Both the position numbers and the translations under genes were made by a program. The notes beneath the pieces are model-generated. The model had not been told where the DNA came from. It searched no databases and saw only the letters and a list, made by a program, of their open reading frames with translations. 64,000 bases of DNA, taken from contig NZ_VCBL01000001.1 in the NCBI RefSeq assembly GCF_007896435.1, forward strand, positions 1,145,345 to 1,209,344. The letters are read 5' to 3'. Numbering within the stretch: the stretch's first letter is position 1; each line of letters starts with the position of its first letter. Positions 9,254 through 19,395 of this stretch are shown piece by piece. Source of the DNA: Rummeliibacillus suwonensis. Its GTDB lineage: Bacteria; Bacillota; Bacilli; Bacillales_A; Planococcaceae.

Positions 9254-10522
9254 ATGGCTATTCAAAATATCGTAATGCCACAGCTTGGGGAAAGTGTAAC
9301 AGAAGGTACCATTGAAAAATGGTTAATCAAACCAGGTGACCAAGTAAAAAAATATGATGCTTTAGCTGAAGTACAAACAGATAAAGTAACAGCTGAATTA
9401 CCTTCATCATTTACGGGAACAATTGGAGAAATTATCGCACAAGAAGGCGATACCATCGCAGTTGGAGAAATCGTTTGTACCATCCAGATTGAGGAAGCAG
9501 TTGTGAGTGAAAAAACAGATACAAATGTTCCAAAAACAATAGAACATGTCACAGCTATATCAAGTGAAAAGTCAATGAAAACAAGATATTCTCCGGCCGT
9601 TGGACGATTAGCTACAGAATATCAAATCGATCTTTCTCAAGTAGAGGGCAGTGGTGCTTCAGGAAGAATCACACGAAAAGATATTCAAAAAATAATCGAT
9701 ATGGGTGCTATCCCACGATCAGCGCTCCAAACAACAGAGCAGTCAACAAGAGTCGCTTCACAACAGGCCATTGACGAAGTGAATTTAAAGGCGGATTCTT
9801 TGGTGCAATCGTTCAGCACTGGAGATGTTGAAATTCCAGTTTCAGGTGTCCGTCGTTCCATTGCCAAAAATATGGTGACCAGTACACAAGAAATACCGCA
9901 TGCGTGGATGATGATGGAAGTGGATGTTACGGATTTAGTCAGCTATCGCGATTCAATAAAAGAGGACTTTAAAAAGAAAGAGGGCTATAATCTTACGTAT
10001 TTTGCTTTCTTTGTTAAAGCCGTTTCACAAGCATTGAAAGAATTCCCTATGATGAATTCACAATGGCATGGGGACAAAATTATTCAGAAAAAAGATATAA
10101 ACCTTTCTATTGCAGTTGCAACGGAGGATGCTTTATTTGTACCAGTCATTCACCATGCAGATGATAAATCGATCAAAGGCATTGCCAAGGAAATTCATGA
10201 GCTTGCCCAAAAAGTTCGCAATGGAAAGTTGAAGCCTGAAGATATGCAAGGCGGAACATTCACTGTCAATAACACGGGATCATTCGGCTCTGTCCAATCG
10301 ATGGGTATTATCAACTATCCACAGGCAGCTATTTTACAAATCGAATCCATTGTGAAGAGACCTGTTATAATGAACGGAGGAATGTTCGCCGCAAGGGATA
10401 TGGTCAATATTTGTTTATCCATTGATCATAGAATTTTAGATGGCCTGATAAGTGGGAAATTTCTCGCTCGTATAAAGGAAATTCTCGAAAACACATCAAA
10501 AGAGAGCACTTCCATATATTGA
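9254..10522 (+). CDS. bkdB: Branched-chain dihydrolipoamide acyltransferase, E2 core
   Basis: A 422-residue acyltransferase that carries the acyl group on lipoate and hands it to CoA. Domain order: one N-terminal lipoyl domain with the modified Lys44 in EVQTDKVTAEL; a glutamate/threonine-rich linker; a peripheral-subunit-binding domain at about 108-150 (SPAVGRLATEY to GRITRKDI) that holds E1 and E3; a second linker; and the C-terminal catalytic domain with HRILDG, giving the catalytic pair His392/Asp396. AGAGGAGG precedes the ATG. It is the last gene of the sigma-54 operon, closed by a strong terminator. Confidence 0.95.
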   Translation: MAIQNIVMPQLGESVTEGTIEKWLIKPGDQVKKYDALAEVQTDKVTAELPSSFTGTIGEIIAQEGDTIAVGEIVCTIQIEEAVVSEKTDTNVPKTIEHVTAISSEKSMKTRYSPAVGRLATEYQIDLSQVEGSGASGRITRKDIQKIIDMGAIPRSALQTTEQSTRVASQQAIDEVNLKADSLVQSFSTGDVEIPVSGVRRSIAKNMVTSTQEIPHAWMMMEVDVTDLVSYRDSIKEDFKKKEGYNLTYFAFFVKAVSQALKEFPMMNSQWHGDKIIQKKDINLSIAVATEDALFVPVIHHADDKSIKGIAKEIHELAQKVRNGKLKPEDMQGGTFTVNNTGSFGSVQSMGIINYPQAAILQIESIVKRPVIMNGGMFAARDMVNICLSIDHRILDGLISGKFLARIKEILENTSKESTSIY

Positions 10523-10525
10523 TAA

Positions 10526-10569
10526 GAGTCTGTGAACCGTATTATTACGGTTTTCAGACTTTTTTTTCT
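10526..10569 (+). terminator. Terminator of the bkd operon
   Basis: AGTCTGTGAACCGT pairs with ACGGTTTTCAGACT across ATTATT, followed by eight T residues. Confidence 0.93.
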
Positions 10570-10640
10570 TTTATGAAGTCACATTGTTGTGTAAAATAGA
10601 TAGTAGAATCACTGAAGGGGGGAAGCGTCATCGCGTCCGT

Positions 10641-12302
10641 ATGACAAACATGAAAGAAGTAGAATTTAAAAAGCCTTCTTACGATGAATGGAAAGAAGCA
10701 TCGATTAAGGCACTAAAAGGGAAACCATTTGAATCACTATTTACAAAAACAATCGAGGGGATTACTCTTGAACCTTTATACACTGCTGAAAGCCTAATGG
10801 CAAAGGTTGATGGCAAATTAGAGGAACAAGTATCTACGATTCGAGCAATGCAAGATGAAGATGTATTCAGCGTAGCTCAAGCTGCTTTTGGGGATTCCAT
10901 TGAGGAATTTGTAGCACAAACAGAAGATTCCTTAGAACGTGGCAACCAATACGTTACAATTGGTAAAGTCAATTTTGAATGGAATAAGCATGCATTACAA
11001 CAATTAGCAACATTACTTGAAAAAAATCCATTTGTTATAAATGTAGTGGATCCAGCTGTCTTAAATGTATTTGATTATATTGAAAATAAAGAAGTAACAG
11101 GATTTATCCTTTCAAATGAAACACAGGCCATTCCTGATTTTCCGAATGTTCGAAAGTTAAACGCTTACATTCAAGATGCACACTATCAAGGAGCGAATGC
11201 CGTTCAAGAATTAGCAATCGCACTTGCAAAAGCAAGTGAATTAGCAGAAAACAAGGATTTTGCAGAATTTGAAAAGCAATTCTTTGTATCGTTTGCAGTT
11301 GATACAAAATTCTTTATGGAAATTGCAAAACTTCGTGCTTTTAGAGTATTGTGGAAAGCGTTTGCTTTAGCCTATGGTGTGGAAAAACCTCAACCTGTAA
11401 AAATCTTTGCAGAAACGTCTTTGCGTAGTTTTTCAAAATTAGATGTGTATGTAAATCTTTTACGTGCCGGAAATGAAGCATTTTCAGCTGTATTAGGTGG
11501 CGCGGATGTGGTGACTGTTTATCCTCATGATATAGTAACGAAACCAACAAATCAATCTATTCGTATCGCGCGAAATGTTTTATTAGTGATTAAAGAAGAA
11601 TCACATGCAACAAGAGTACTAGATCCAGCTGGTGGTTCGTATTACATAGAATCATTAACGCATGATTTAGTCAAAAAGGCTTGGGCGAAATTTGTCGAAA
11701 TCGAAGAGGCAGGTGGCTACAGCGCATATGTAGCATCAGGCAATCTTCAAAAAGAATTGGCAGAAATAATGGAACAACGCATCCAAGATGTAGAACGTCG
11801 TAAAACGATTTTAGTTGGAACAAATAATTTTGCGAATGCAAAAGAGGAAGTATCTACAGAAACTTTCTACGAAGTCAATCGAATTACGAAACCTTTCGAA
11901 GATCTTCGACAAGAATTCAAAAAATCACCGATAAATGTTGCTATTCTAACATATGGTGAGTTCAAAAAGATTAAACCACGTACAGATTTTGTAAAGGGTA
12001 TATTCGCTACTGCGGGCATTATTGCAGAAGCAACAGAACCATTCACAGATGTAGAAAAAGCAAAAGAATGGTTAAAGAATACAACAGCAGATTATGTCGT
12101 ATTTAGTGCAATAGATGAAGACGTGAAAGAAGTCATCCCAGCATTATTAGCTGCAAAACCTGCATCCGTACTACTAGATGTTGCAGGTAAATTCGATGAA
12201 GATTGGGAAAGCCAAGGACTGAACGGTTATGTCTTTGCTGGTCAAAATATAATTGAGAAATTACAAGGCATCCAAGATACCTTGAAGGAGGTTCAACGAT
12301 GA
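10641..12302 (+). CDS. mutA: Methylmalonyl-CoA mutase small subunit
   Basis: A 553-residue non-catalytic subunit of the heterodimeric mutase that interconverts (R)-methylmalonyl-CoA and succinyl-CoA. It keeps the TIM-barrel fold (residues 1 to about 410) with [16 protein letters not shown], but its C-terminal cobalamin-like domain lacks the DxHxxG motif of the large subunit, as expected. ATG 10641 gives the family N-terminus; the purine-rich AAGGGGGGAAG lies about 18 bases upstream, longer than usual, and ATG 10650 is an alternative. Frames opening earlier run through that site. The stop overlaps the mutB start (ATGA). Confidence 0.92.
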   Translation: MTNMKEVEFKKPSYDEWKEASIKALKGKPFESLFTKTIEGITLEPLYTAESLMAKVDGKLEEQVSTIRAMQDEDVFSVAQAAFGDSIEEFVAQTEDSLERGNQYVTIGKVNFEWNKHALQQLATLLEKNPFVINVVDPAVLNVFDYIENKEVTGFILSNETQAIPDFPNVRKLNAYIQDAHYQGANAVQELAIALAKASELAENKDFAEFEKQFFVSFAVDTKFFMEIAKLRAFRVLWKAFALAYGVEKPQPVKIFAETSLRSFSKLDVYVNLLRAGNEAFSAVLGGADVVTVYPHDIVTKPTNQSIRIARNVLLVIKEESHATRVLDPAGGSYYIESLTHDLVKKAWAKFVEIEEAGGYSAYVASGNLQKELAEIMEQRIQDVERRKTILVGTNNFANAKEEVSTETFYEVNRITKPFEDLRQEFKKSPINVAILTYGEFKKIKPRTDFVKGIFATAGIIAEATEPFTDVEKAKEWLKNTTADYVVFSAIDEDVKEVIPALLAAKPASVLLDVAGKFDEDWESQGLNGYVFAGQNIIEKLQGIQDTLKEVQR

Positions 12303-14446
12303 GCAAGCCAAACTTTGCAGAGATTTCGATAGAAGATGTTTTACAAAAAGAGCAAGTTGCAGTTTCAGATAAAACATTTCATACAAATGAAAATATTGAA
12401 GTGAAAAATGTTTATACGAAAGACGATTACAAAGGACTGAAGCATCTCAATGATGTAGCTGGTATTGCGCCAAATACACGTGGACCTTATCCGACAATGT
12501 ATGTAGGACGTCCTTGGACGATTCGTCAATATGCGGGTTTTTCTACTGCTGAAGAATCCAATGCATTTTACCGTCGTAACTTAGCAATGGGACAAAAAGG
12601 TTTATCTGTTGCATTTGACCTTGCAACGCACCGCGGCTATGACTCCGACCATCCTCGTGTAACAGGTGATGTTGGGAAAGCGGGGGTGGCCATCGATTCC
12701 GTTGAAGATACAAAAATTCTATTTGATGGGATCCCACTTGATCAAATGTCTGTATCAATGACGATGAATGGTGCAGTTCTACCTGTCCTTGCATTTTATA
12801 TTGTTACAGCAGAAGAGCAAGGCGTAACACCTGAGAAATTATCGGGTACAATTCAAAATGATATTTTGAAAGAATATATGGTCCGTAACACCTATATTTA
12901 TCCACCAGAAATGTCGATGAAGATTATTGCAGATATTTTTGAATATACATCAAAATTCATGCCTAAATTCAACTCGATTTCAATTTCTGGCTATCATATC
13001 CAAGAAGCAGGGGCAACAAATGATATTGAACTTGCTTATACATTGGCAGATGGACTTGAATATGTTCGTACTGGGCTAAAAGCAGGTATCGATATCGATA
13101 AATTCGCACCGCGTTTATCGTTCTTCTGGGCTATCGGTATGAACTACTATATGGAAATTGCGAAAATGCGTGCAGCTCGTCGAATTTGGGCACAAATGAT
13201 GTCTACATTCCATCCAAAAAATCCAAAAGCATTAGCATTACGTACGCACTCACAAACGTCCGGCTGGTCTTTGACTGAACAAGATCCATTTAATAACGTG
13301 ACACGTACATTAATCGAAGCAAATGCTGCTACAATGGGACATACGCAATCCCTTCATACCAATGCATTGGATGAAGCGATCGCACTTCCTACAGACTTCT
13401 CTGCACGTATTGCACGTAATACGCAATTGTTCTTACAAAATGAAACAGGTATGACCAAAACAATCGATCCATGGGGTGGTTCATACTACGTTGAAAAGCT
13501 AACAGATGAACTAACGGAAGCTGCTTGGAAATTGATCGAAGAAATCGAGGATCTTGGTGGTATGGCAAAAGCCATCGAAACAGGTCTTCCAAAGATGAAA
13601 GTCGAAGAGGCATCAGCAAAACGCCAAGCAAAAATCGACTCCAAAGCCGAAACAATTATCGGTGTGAACAAATATCGTTTGACAAAAGAAGAACCAATCG
13701 AAATTTTAGATATTGATAATACATTAGTACGACAATCTCAAATTGATCGTATTAATAAGATGAAAGAGGAACGAGACGACGCAGAAGTAAAACGTCACTT
13801 AGTACGTCTTACAAAAGCCGCTGAAACAGGTGAAGAAAACTTACTTGCTGTTGCAGTGGATGCTGCTCGTGCACGTGCAACGCTCGGTGAAATTTCAGAT
13901 GCGATCGAAGAAGTATCTGGTCGCCATAAGGCAGTTATCCGTTCAATTAGTGGGGTGTACGCTACGAACTATTCAGATGAAGATGCGATTAAAGAAATTA
14001 AGCAAATGACAGATGAATTTTTGGAAAATGAAGGTCGTCGTCCACGTATTTTAGTTGCTAAAATGGGTCAAGATGGGCATGACCGTGGGGCAAAAGTGGT
14101 AGCGACTGCATACGCTGACTTTGGTTTTGACGTCGATATTTCGCCATTGTTTATGACACCGGAAGAAACTGCACAAATGGCAGTAGAAAACGATGTTCAT
14201 GTTGTTGGGGTATCGTCACTTGCTGCAGGTCATAAAACATTAGTTCCTGAGCTGGTAGCAGAATTGAAAAAATTAGGTCGTGAAGATATTATCGTGATTG
14301 TTGGTGGAGTAATTCCAGCGCAAGATTATGAATTCTTATATGAACATGGTGCAGCTGCAATCTTTGGACCTGGTACTGTATTGCCGATTGCATCACAAAA
14401 AATCATCGAAATTATTTATAAACAACTTGGCTACGAGGAAGCTTGA
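12299..14446 (+). CDS. mutB: Methylmalonyl-CoA mutase large, B12-binding subunit
   Basis: A 715-residue catalytic subunit. The N-terminal barrel holds [19 protein letters not shown] and [12 protein letters not shown] substrate-binding stretches. The C-terminal domain (about 585-715) has the base-off cobalamin motif DGHDRG with His594, then the GVSSLAAGH and GGVIP strands of the Rossmann-like B12 fold. It carries out the radical rearrangement of methylmalonyl-CoA to succinyl-CoA. It is translationally coupled at both ends: ATGA overlap with mutA and TGATG overlap with meaB. Adenosylcobalamin must be imported or made from genes elsewhere. Confidence 0.96.
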   Translation: MSKPNFAEISIEDVLQKEQVAVSDKTFHTNENIEVKNVYTKDDYKGLKHLNDVAGIAPNTRGPYPTMYVGRPWTIRQYAGFSTAEESNAFYRRNLAMGQKGLSVAFDLATHRGYDSDHPRVTGDVGKAGVAIDSVEDTKILFDGIPLDQMSVSMTMNGAVLPVLAFYIVTAEEQGVTPEKLSGTIQNDILKEYMVRNTYIYPPEMSMKIIADIFEYTSKFMPKFNSISISGYHIQEAGATNDIELAYTLADGLEYVRTGLKAGIDIDKFAPRLSFFWAIGMNYYMEIAKMRAARRIWAQMMSTFHPKNPKALALRTHSQTSGWSLTEQDPFNNVTRTLIEANAATMGHTQSLHTNALDEAIALPTDFSARIARNTQLFLQNETGMTKTIDPWGGSYYVEKLTDELTEAAWKLIEEIEDLGGMAKAIETGLPKMKVEEASAKRQAKIDSKAETIIGVNKYRLTKEEPIEILDIDNTLVRQSQIDRINKMKEERDDAEVKRHLVRLTKAAETGEENLLAVAVDAARARATLGEISDAIEEVSGRHKAVIRSISGVYATNYSDEDAIKEIKQMTDEFLENEGRRPRILVAKMGQDGHDRGAKVVATAYADFGFDVDISPLFMTPEETAQMAVENDVHVVGVSSLAAGHKTLVPELVAELKKLGREDIIVIVGGVIPAQDYEFLYEHGAAAIFGPGTVLPIASQKIIEIIYKQLGYEEA

Positions 14447-15525
14447 TGAACGATAAAGAATCAGCGCTTTTTGTACAACCAGGTGTTAAAGCGATTCACG
14501 ATGGTATGGAGCCAACAAAGCGAAAAAAATTTGTGAAGAAAAAGAGAGAAAAACAAGATTTAGATGCGCTTGCAAAGAAGGTGCGAGAAGGTTCTCGCTT
14601 ACATCTAGCCAAAGCCATCACACTTCTTGAAAGTTCCAATGTTGATGATAAAGTAGAAGGGCAAGAACTATTAAAAAAACTTCTTCCCTATACAGGCAAC
14701 TCGATTCGAGTAGGTATTACAGGTGTGCCGGGTGCGGGGAAAAGTACGTTCATCGAAACATTCGGGAAAATGCTTTGCAGTCAAGGTCATAAAGTCGCTG
14801 TATTAGCTATTGACCCAAGTTCATCTGTTACTGGGGGCAGTATTTTAGGTGATAAAACGAGGATGGAAGAACTATCTCGTGAAAAAAACGCCTTTATTCG
14901 TCCATCCCCCTCTGCAGGTACACTTGGTGGTGTACACAAGAAAACGCGTGAAACGATGCTCGTTTGTGAAGCAGCTGGCTATGACATCATTTTGATCGAA
15001 ACAGTTGGTGTCGGACAAAGTGAAACGATCGTGCGTGGCATGGTTGACTTCTTCTTATTGCTCGTTTTAACGGGTGCAGGGGATGAGTTACAAGGTATGA
15101 AAAAAGGCATTATGGAGCTTGCAGATACAATCCTAGTTCATAAAGCTGATGGAGATAATATACTGAATGCTAAAAAAACGGTTGCTGAATACAAACAATT
15201 TCTACATTTTTTACAACCAGCAACACCAGGGTGGACAACTCGTTCCATGCCTGCATCATCTTATGAAAATAAAGGCTTAGACAAAGTGCTTGAGACCATT
15301 TTGGAATTTCAAAAACAATGTAAAGAGAATGGCATATGGGATAGTCGTCGAAGCCAACAGACAACAGACTGGTTCCAATCGATGATTCAAGATCATCTAA
15401 TCGATTCTTTCTATGGAAATCCAGAAAGAAAGAATCTAGTAAAAATGTTAGAACAACAAATACTTCATGGACAAATAACTGTCACGCAAGGTGTAGAGCA
15501 GTTGTTTCCAAAAAAGGCTGAGTGA
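14446..15525 (+). CDS. meaB: MeaB-type G3E GTPase, mutase-protecting chaperone
   Basis: A 359-residue P-loop GTPase of the MeaB/ArgK group that gates cofactor loading and protects methylmalonyl-CoA mutase from inactivation. Walker [10 protein letters not shown] is at 93-101, followed by IDPSS and [10 protein letters not shown] switch motifs and [10 protein letters not shown]. The HKADGDN guanine-specificity region replaces the classical NKxD and is normal here. ATG 14446 is chosen because GAGGAA lies 5-6 bases upstream; a TTG three bases earlier is too close to it. The stop lies inside the stem of the transcription terminator. Confidence 0.94.
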   Translation: MNDKESALFVQPGVKAIHDGMEPTKRKKFVKKKREKQDLDALAKKVREGSRLHLAKAITLLESSNVDDKVEGQELLKKLLPYTGNSIRVGITGVPGAGKSTFIETFGKMLCSQGHKVAVLAIDPSSSVTGGSILGDKTRMEELSREKNAFIRPSPSAGTLGGVHKKTRETMLVCEAAGYDIILIETVGVGQSETIVRGMVDFFLLLVLTGAGDELQGMKKGIMELADTILVHKADGDNILNAKKTVAEYKQFLHFLQPATPGWTTRSMPASSYENKGLDKVLETILEFQKQCKENGIWDSRRSQQTTDWFQSMIQDHLIDSFYGNPERKNLVKMLEQQILHGQITVTQGVEQLFPKKAE

Positions 15526-15543
15526 TTTTCACTCAGCTTTTTT
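15512..15543 (+). terminator. Terminator of mutA-mutB-meaB
   Basis: AAGGCTGAGTG (15514-15524) and CACTCAGCTT (15530-15539) form a stem with a five-base loop, followed by T6. The stem begins within the meaB stop region. Confidence 0.93.
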
Positions 15544-15935
15544 AGTGCTTGAAAATTTGGTACACGATAGTAGATATTTGAAACTTTCATCGTATTGACA
15601 ATATATTGGTGGATCAATGATAGGAATGCAGTAGAAAGCTTGTTCAAAATAATACTAGATTGAACTCATCATTAAGGCTAAAATATAATTGATAATAGTT
15701 ATCATTTTCATTTGTTTATAGAAAGAATACGTATTTTGATTACATAGTGATTCATACGAGCAATTTCTTCTCGGTCATATTCGAGAAAGTTATTTTCCGA
15801 ACAGAATGAATTAGGAAAGACGACAGCCAAATCGTAAATGTAATACTTAACAGTTCAAAAGCTTTGCGTCTTGTCTTGTACGCTTGTAACCAAGTATGGA
15901 TGTAGCAAAATTCTTTATAAGGAAGGTCGAATTAT
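15544..15935. other. Intergenic region with a Fur-like site and a coding-like scrap
   Basis: About 390 bp with no intact gene. It holds the Fur-like box at 15690-15704. On the minus strand between about 15854 and 15711 there is a 48-codon open stretch without a start that reads like a protein tail and stops beside the Fur-like site. I do not recognise it. It may be the remnant of a lost gene or chance. Confidence 0.4.
15690..15704. promoter_or_regulatory. Fur-like box
   Basis: TGATAATAGTTATCA fits the 7-1-7 Fur pattern TGATAAT-N-ATTATCA with one mismatch. It sits 230 bp before the next gene, so which promoter it controls is unclear. Confidence 0.6.
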
Positions 15936-17258
15936 ATGACAACGAATAGACAGCTTTGTATTGGATTGTCCTTGTCAGCAACTTGGATGAACGGAAACGG
16001 TTGGAGACATCAGGACAGTGGAGTAGAAAACTTATTCGCAAGTGACTTTTATGTTGATCTCGCAAAGATGGCAGAGAAAGCGAAACTGGATTTTGTCTTC
16101 AAACCGGATTCCTTGTTTCTTAACTGTGATTTACTTGATAAATCTCCCGGTTTTAGTAGCCTTGATCCTATACTTCTCTTAACCTCAGTTGCTCGAGAAA
16201 CAGAACGAATTGGATTGGTAGCGACGGCATCCACTACTTTCAATCCTCCATATGTTGTAGCAAGACAGCTTCAATCTTTGCATTGGATCAGCAACGGACG
16301 TGCTGGATGGAATATTGTAACTTCCATCGATGGTAGTGAAAACTTTGATCATTCACCGATGCCATCATCAGAAGAAAGATATACGAAAGCGTTTGAATTC
16401 ACGGATGTAGTCCAAAATCTTTGGAGAAGTTATCCAAACGAGGCACTAATCATGAATCGGGCATCAGGGAAATTTGTAGATAAGGAAATGGTTTCTCCCA
16501 TCAATCATTCTGGAAAGTATTTTAGTGTGAAAGGTCCGATCAATGTACCAGCCCATGGATCAGGAGACATTCCTCTATTTCAAGCAGGTGCTTCGACTTG
16601 GGGAAGAAACTTTGCCGCTTCGGTTGCTAATGCGATTTTCGCAGCGACACCAGATATTGCTTCTGGCATTGAATTGCGTGATGATTTAAGAAAAAGGGCA
16701 AAGGATCATCATCGCTATCCAGATGATATCCGAGTTTTGCCCGGTATGTATTTTTTCTTAGGGAAAACGCGTAGCGAAGCATATGATTTGTATAAAGAAG
16801 CGCATGCGCATTTGAGCATGAGTCATAGATATAAAGCGGTTCAATCGATTCTAGGTATGGATATCAGTAACCTACCACTAGATCAGCCAATAACAGCTGA
16901 TTTACTTCCTGATACCGATATGCCCGTTCGGAGTCGAACACATGCCGATTTATTACGTCGGTTGATTGTACAGCAAAAGCCTACTGTAGAAGAATTGTTA
17001 TCTAGACCAGAAGTTGTCGGTTCCGCTCATTGGGTGGTTGTCGGCACGGCTGAGGATGCGTTGAAAGAAATCGTAGAGTGGTTTGAGGCAGGTGCTATGG
17101 ATGGCTTAATAGCTTTACCAGGAGGCTCGTTCCAATCATTACAGTTATTCTTCGATGAATTGATGCCAATGTTGGTTGAAAAAGGTTTATTTAGAGATGA
17201 ATATAAAGGCCGCACTCTACGAGAACATTTAGGGATCAACTCCAGCTTAAGCAAATAG
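15936..17258 (+). CDS. FMN-dependent monooxygenase, NtaA/SnaA/DszA family
   Basis: A 440-residue bacterial-luciferase-fold oxygenase. The family hallmarks are the early GWRH and FVFKPDSLFL segments, the TSTTFNPPY-type sequence (here ASTTFNPPY), the WISNGRAGWNIVTS motif and the GSFQSLQ region near the C-terminus. Members are two-component enzymes that use reduced FMN supplied by a separate reductase to oxidise compounds such as nitrilotriacetate, dibenzothiophene sulfone or S-modified cysteines. No reductase gene is adjacent. The upstream Fur-like box might hint at iron regulation. Substrate unknown. Confidence 0.85.
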   Translation: MTTNRQLCIGLSLSATWMNGNGWRHQDSGVENLFASDFYVDLAKMAEKAKLDFVFKPDSLFLNCDLLDKSPGFSSLDPILLLTSVARETERIGLVATASTTFNPPYVVARQLQSLHWISNGRAGWNIVTSIDGSENFDHSPMPSSEERYTKAFEFTDVVQNLWRSYPNEALIMNRASGKFVDKEMVSPINHSGKYFSVKGPINVPAHGSGDIPLFQAGASTWGRNFAASVANAIFAATPDIASGIELRDDLRKRAKDHHRYPDDIRVLPGMYFFLGKTRSEAYDLYKEAHAHLSMSHRYKAVQSILGMDISNLPLDQPITADLLPDTDMPVRSRTHADLLRRLIVQQKPTVEELLSRPEVVGSAHWVVVGTAEDALKEIVEWFEAGAMDGLIALPGGSFQSLQLFFDELMPMLVEKGLFRDEYKGRTLREHLGINSSLSK

Positions 17259-17303
17259 AATACGGCTATGCTTTACTCAAATGATCTATTTTATAGAATA
17301 AAC

Positions 17304-17353
17304 AAAAGCTCTCATATGGTTGTTTCATATTTTCTCAAATGAGAGCTTTTTTC
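17304..17353. terminator. Terminator downstream of the monooxygenase gene
   Basis: AAAAGCTCTCAT and ATGAGAGCTTTT form a 12-bp stem with a 23-base loop and T6. It may also work for the lipoprotein gene on the other strand. Confidence 0.85.
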
Positions 17354-17401
17354 GTGTGAAAAACTTTTTCATGGATGGTTGAGAACAAACGTTTATGAAA
17401 G

Positions 17402-17438
17402 CAGACGTGTTGATTATCCCATTTAATCCATAAAAATA
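17402..17438 (-). mobile_element. Solo end of the 9-bp-TSD MITE family
   Basis: CAGACGTGTTGATTATCC followed by a TTTAATCCATAAAAATA tract matches, in inverse orientation, the right end of the full element at 36362-36612 over about 34 bases with two or three differences. No partner end is seen nearby, so it is a truncated copy. Confidence 0.75.
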
Positions 17439-17456
17439 AGCTCAATGATCCATTTG

Positions 17457-17897
17457 TTATTGTTTGGGAAGGGTGATCTTAATAATCTTTGTATCCTGCG
17501 TTGGTGTGATGGTCTTAGAAGCTAACGGATTGTCTTTCTGTGGTTCCGCTTCAGAACTACCAGACTTTGGTTGACTAAAATATTCATCCATTGATTTTTT
17601 ATCAGTTTTATAAACTCCTATTGTATATGGAATATTAGTATACAAGCTGGTTGTAATTTCCTTCTTATCATTGGTGATCAATGACATGTTTTGTGGCAAG
17701 ACAGCTGTCTTATCTGTTTCTTTTCCATCTGTCATGATGTGAATCAAATATCTTTGTTCTGCATTTGTAGTATCCTCAATTTGAATAGTAACCTCCATCT
17801 TTTTCAAAGTATCCACCGTATCACTCCTTCCGCAAGCCATTAATGTGATAGAGAGTATGAAACCAATAATCATTATGTGCGATCGATGACGATTCAT
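17457..17897 (-). CDS. Putative lipoprotein of unknown function
   Basis: A 146-residue protein with a basic N-terminus, a hydrophobic segment and the lipobox LMAC, giving Cys22 as the lipidated residue and anchoring to the outer face of the membrane. The mature part has no motif I know; the tail is rich in lysine, serine and proline with alternating strands at the end. AAGGAAGGAG lies just before the ATG. It is divergent from the secreted protease gene across a 126-bp control region. I do not recognise a family. Confidence 0.75.
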   Translation of the reverse strand: MNRHRSHIMIIGFILSITLMACGRSDTVDTLKKMEVTIQIEDTTNAEQRYLIHIMTDGKETDKTAVLPQNMSLITNDKKEITTSLYTNIPYTIGVYKTDKKSMDEYFSQPKSGSSEAEPQKDNPLASKTITPTQDTKIIKITLPKQ

Positions 17898-17943
17898 GAT
17901 AAAACTCCTTCCTTAATTAGTAAAATATAACTATTTCAAAATA

Positions 17944-17972
17944 TTCCGAAAACTTATATAATCTATTATAAT
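17944..17972 (+). promoter_or_regulatory. Probable promoter of the secreted protease gene
   Basis: TATAAT at 17967-17972 is 17 bases after a weak TTCCGA -35. It is immediately followed by a long dyad, suggesting a repressible promoter. Confidence 0.45.
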
Positions 17973-18000
17973 CAAAATATACAAGAAAATGTATATTTTG
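17973..18000. promoter_or_regulatory. Perfect 11-bp dyad, candidate operator
   Basis: CAAAATATACA and TGTATATTTTG are separated by AGAAAA. It lies between the -10 box and the ribosome-binding site of the protease gene, where a bound regulator or an RNA hairpin would block expression. Confidence 0.6.
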
Positions 18001-18023
18001 AAAATGAAAAGGAGGAGATATAG

Positions 18024-19055
18024 GTGAAGAAGAAATTTTTCTTAGTCGTATTATTACTAACATTTTTCTTAGGGTTTTTGACGAATGGTAATGCTACTAA
18101 CGCTTTTGCTGCTCAAAGTAACAAAGAAAGTGTAGAAAAAGGTAAAGTATATGATGATATTTCCCTTCCTCAGATTAGCAAAAAACAAGTCGAAAAAATT
18201 AAAGAATCCATTAAGGAAGAAAATCTGAAGCCTGTTCAGCAACCAGAAATCACAAAAAAAGATTTAGAAACTTATTCTTCTATTAGTTCTCAAGGAGAGT
18301 ATATCAAAAATGAGAAAACAAATGTATCAAATGGCCTTTCTGAAAATTCAAATTTTAATAATTCTGCAGCTACAGAATCAACCATTTCTGCAACTGATAA
18401 TAGAGTTAAAGTGACAGATACAACCGTCAGTCCATACAATTCTATTGCTCAAATTGACTTTTATGACCAAGCCACAGGAAATGGGTATTCATGTTCTGGA
18501 ACATTTATTGATTCCTCTACAGTTTTAACTGCTGCTCATTGTGTTTATGATTCTTATCATAATAGATATTATACTGGCTGGTATGTATACCCAGGAGAAA
18601 ATGGGACTAGCCTACCTTATGGTGGATTTGCATCGACGAATGCATATGCTTCCACAGAGTGGATTGCCACAACACCACCAGATGAAGGTTCCATCTATTT
18701 AACAGATGTATTATATGATTTTGCAGTTATCAAATTGTCCAACTCTTCCCATCCTTATAGCCAATCCGTAAGCACATCCGTGTCTACTGGAGATTCGATA
18801 ACAACCATTGGGTATCCGGGAGATAAATCAATTGTCTACAACGGTTATAATTATTACTACATGTACAGATCAGCAGGTAGTATATCTTCCTTCAATAGCG
18901 GAGCCATTGTACACACAGGCTACGTGACGAGTGGAATGAGTGGTGGTCCGATTAGAAAAGGATCATCCGTTATTTCGGTGAATAGTACAAGCTCATGGGC
19001 ACCTAGATTTACAAGCTATCATACAAATCTAATTAATACTTGGAAAGCACAATAG
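18024..19055 (+). CDS. Secreted V8-like (glutamyl endopeptidase) serine protease
   Basis: A 343-residue chymotrypsin-fold protease of the S1B group, secreted into the medium. A Sec signal peptide (MKKKFF then a hydrophobic run, cleavage near NAFAAQ) is followed by a charged propeptide to about residue 125. The catalytic triad is visible: His172 in TAAHC, Asp232 in YDFAVIKL and Ser306 in GMSGGP. A TIGYPGD segment is as in glutamate-specific enzymes, but glutamate specificity is inferred. GTG at 18024 follows GGAGGAG at the right distance. The mature enzyme would be about 220 residues. The gene is monocistronic. Confidence 0.9.
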   Translation: MKKKFFLVVLLLTFFLGFLTNGNATNAFAAQSNKESVEKGKVYDDISLPQISKKQVEKIKESIKEENLKPVQQPEITKKDLETYSSISSQGEYIKNEKTNVSNGLSENSNFNNSAATESTISATDNRVKVTDTTVSPYNSIAQIDFYDQATGNGYSCSGTFIDSSTVLTAAHCVYDSYHNRYYTGWYVYPGENGTSLPYGGFASTNAYASTEWIATTPPDEGSIYLTDVLYDFAVIKLSNSSHPYSQSVSTSVSTGDSITTIGYPGDKSIVYNGYNYYYMYRSAGSISSFNSGAIVHTGYVTSGMSGGPIRKGSSVISVNSTSSWAPRFTSYHTNLINTWKAQ

Positions 19056-19110
19056 GAATTTCCAAAAGCTTTTTAATCAGGTGTGTTAAAATCGATTATT
19101 TTTAAAACAA

Positions 19111-19151
19111 GGGAGTTCAATTCAAATGGATGTTGAATTGAACTCTTTTTA
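19111..19151 (+). terminator. Terminator of the protease gene
   Basis: A perfect 13-bp stem, GAGTTCAATTCAA with TTGAATTGAACTC, and a seven-base loop, followed by T5. The remaining 240 bp before the next gene show nothing I can name. Confidence 0.92.
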
Positions 19152-19395
19152 AATTGGATATCTATTTTACCGTTTAAACATTGATATAGATTCAAATTAC
19201 TAAATTGGTTTCAAGGTGAATATAGTAATGCAATACCGATAAAACTAAATATGTAAAAGTTTTAATCGTTTTACCAATGCAAAAGACTGCATAAGGAAAT
19301 TTAGTGTTTCAAATGTCCACGAAGTAACGGACTGAATGTTATGAGGAAAATAAAAATACTATTTTTAGACTATCACTTGAACAAGGAGCCGAAGA

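Noticed and set aside
10584-10640. A longer mutA beginning at 10584
   Set aside because: It would translate through the purine-rich ribosome-binding region. The added residues look non-coding.
15711-15854. Minus-strand open stretch of 48 codons in the meaB-monooxygenase gap
   Set aside because: No start codon with a ribosome-binding site and no recognisable family, so it is kept only as a possible remnant.
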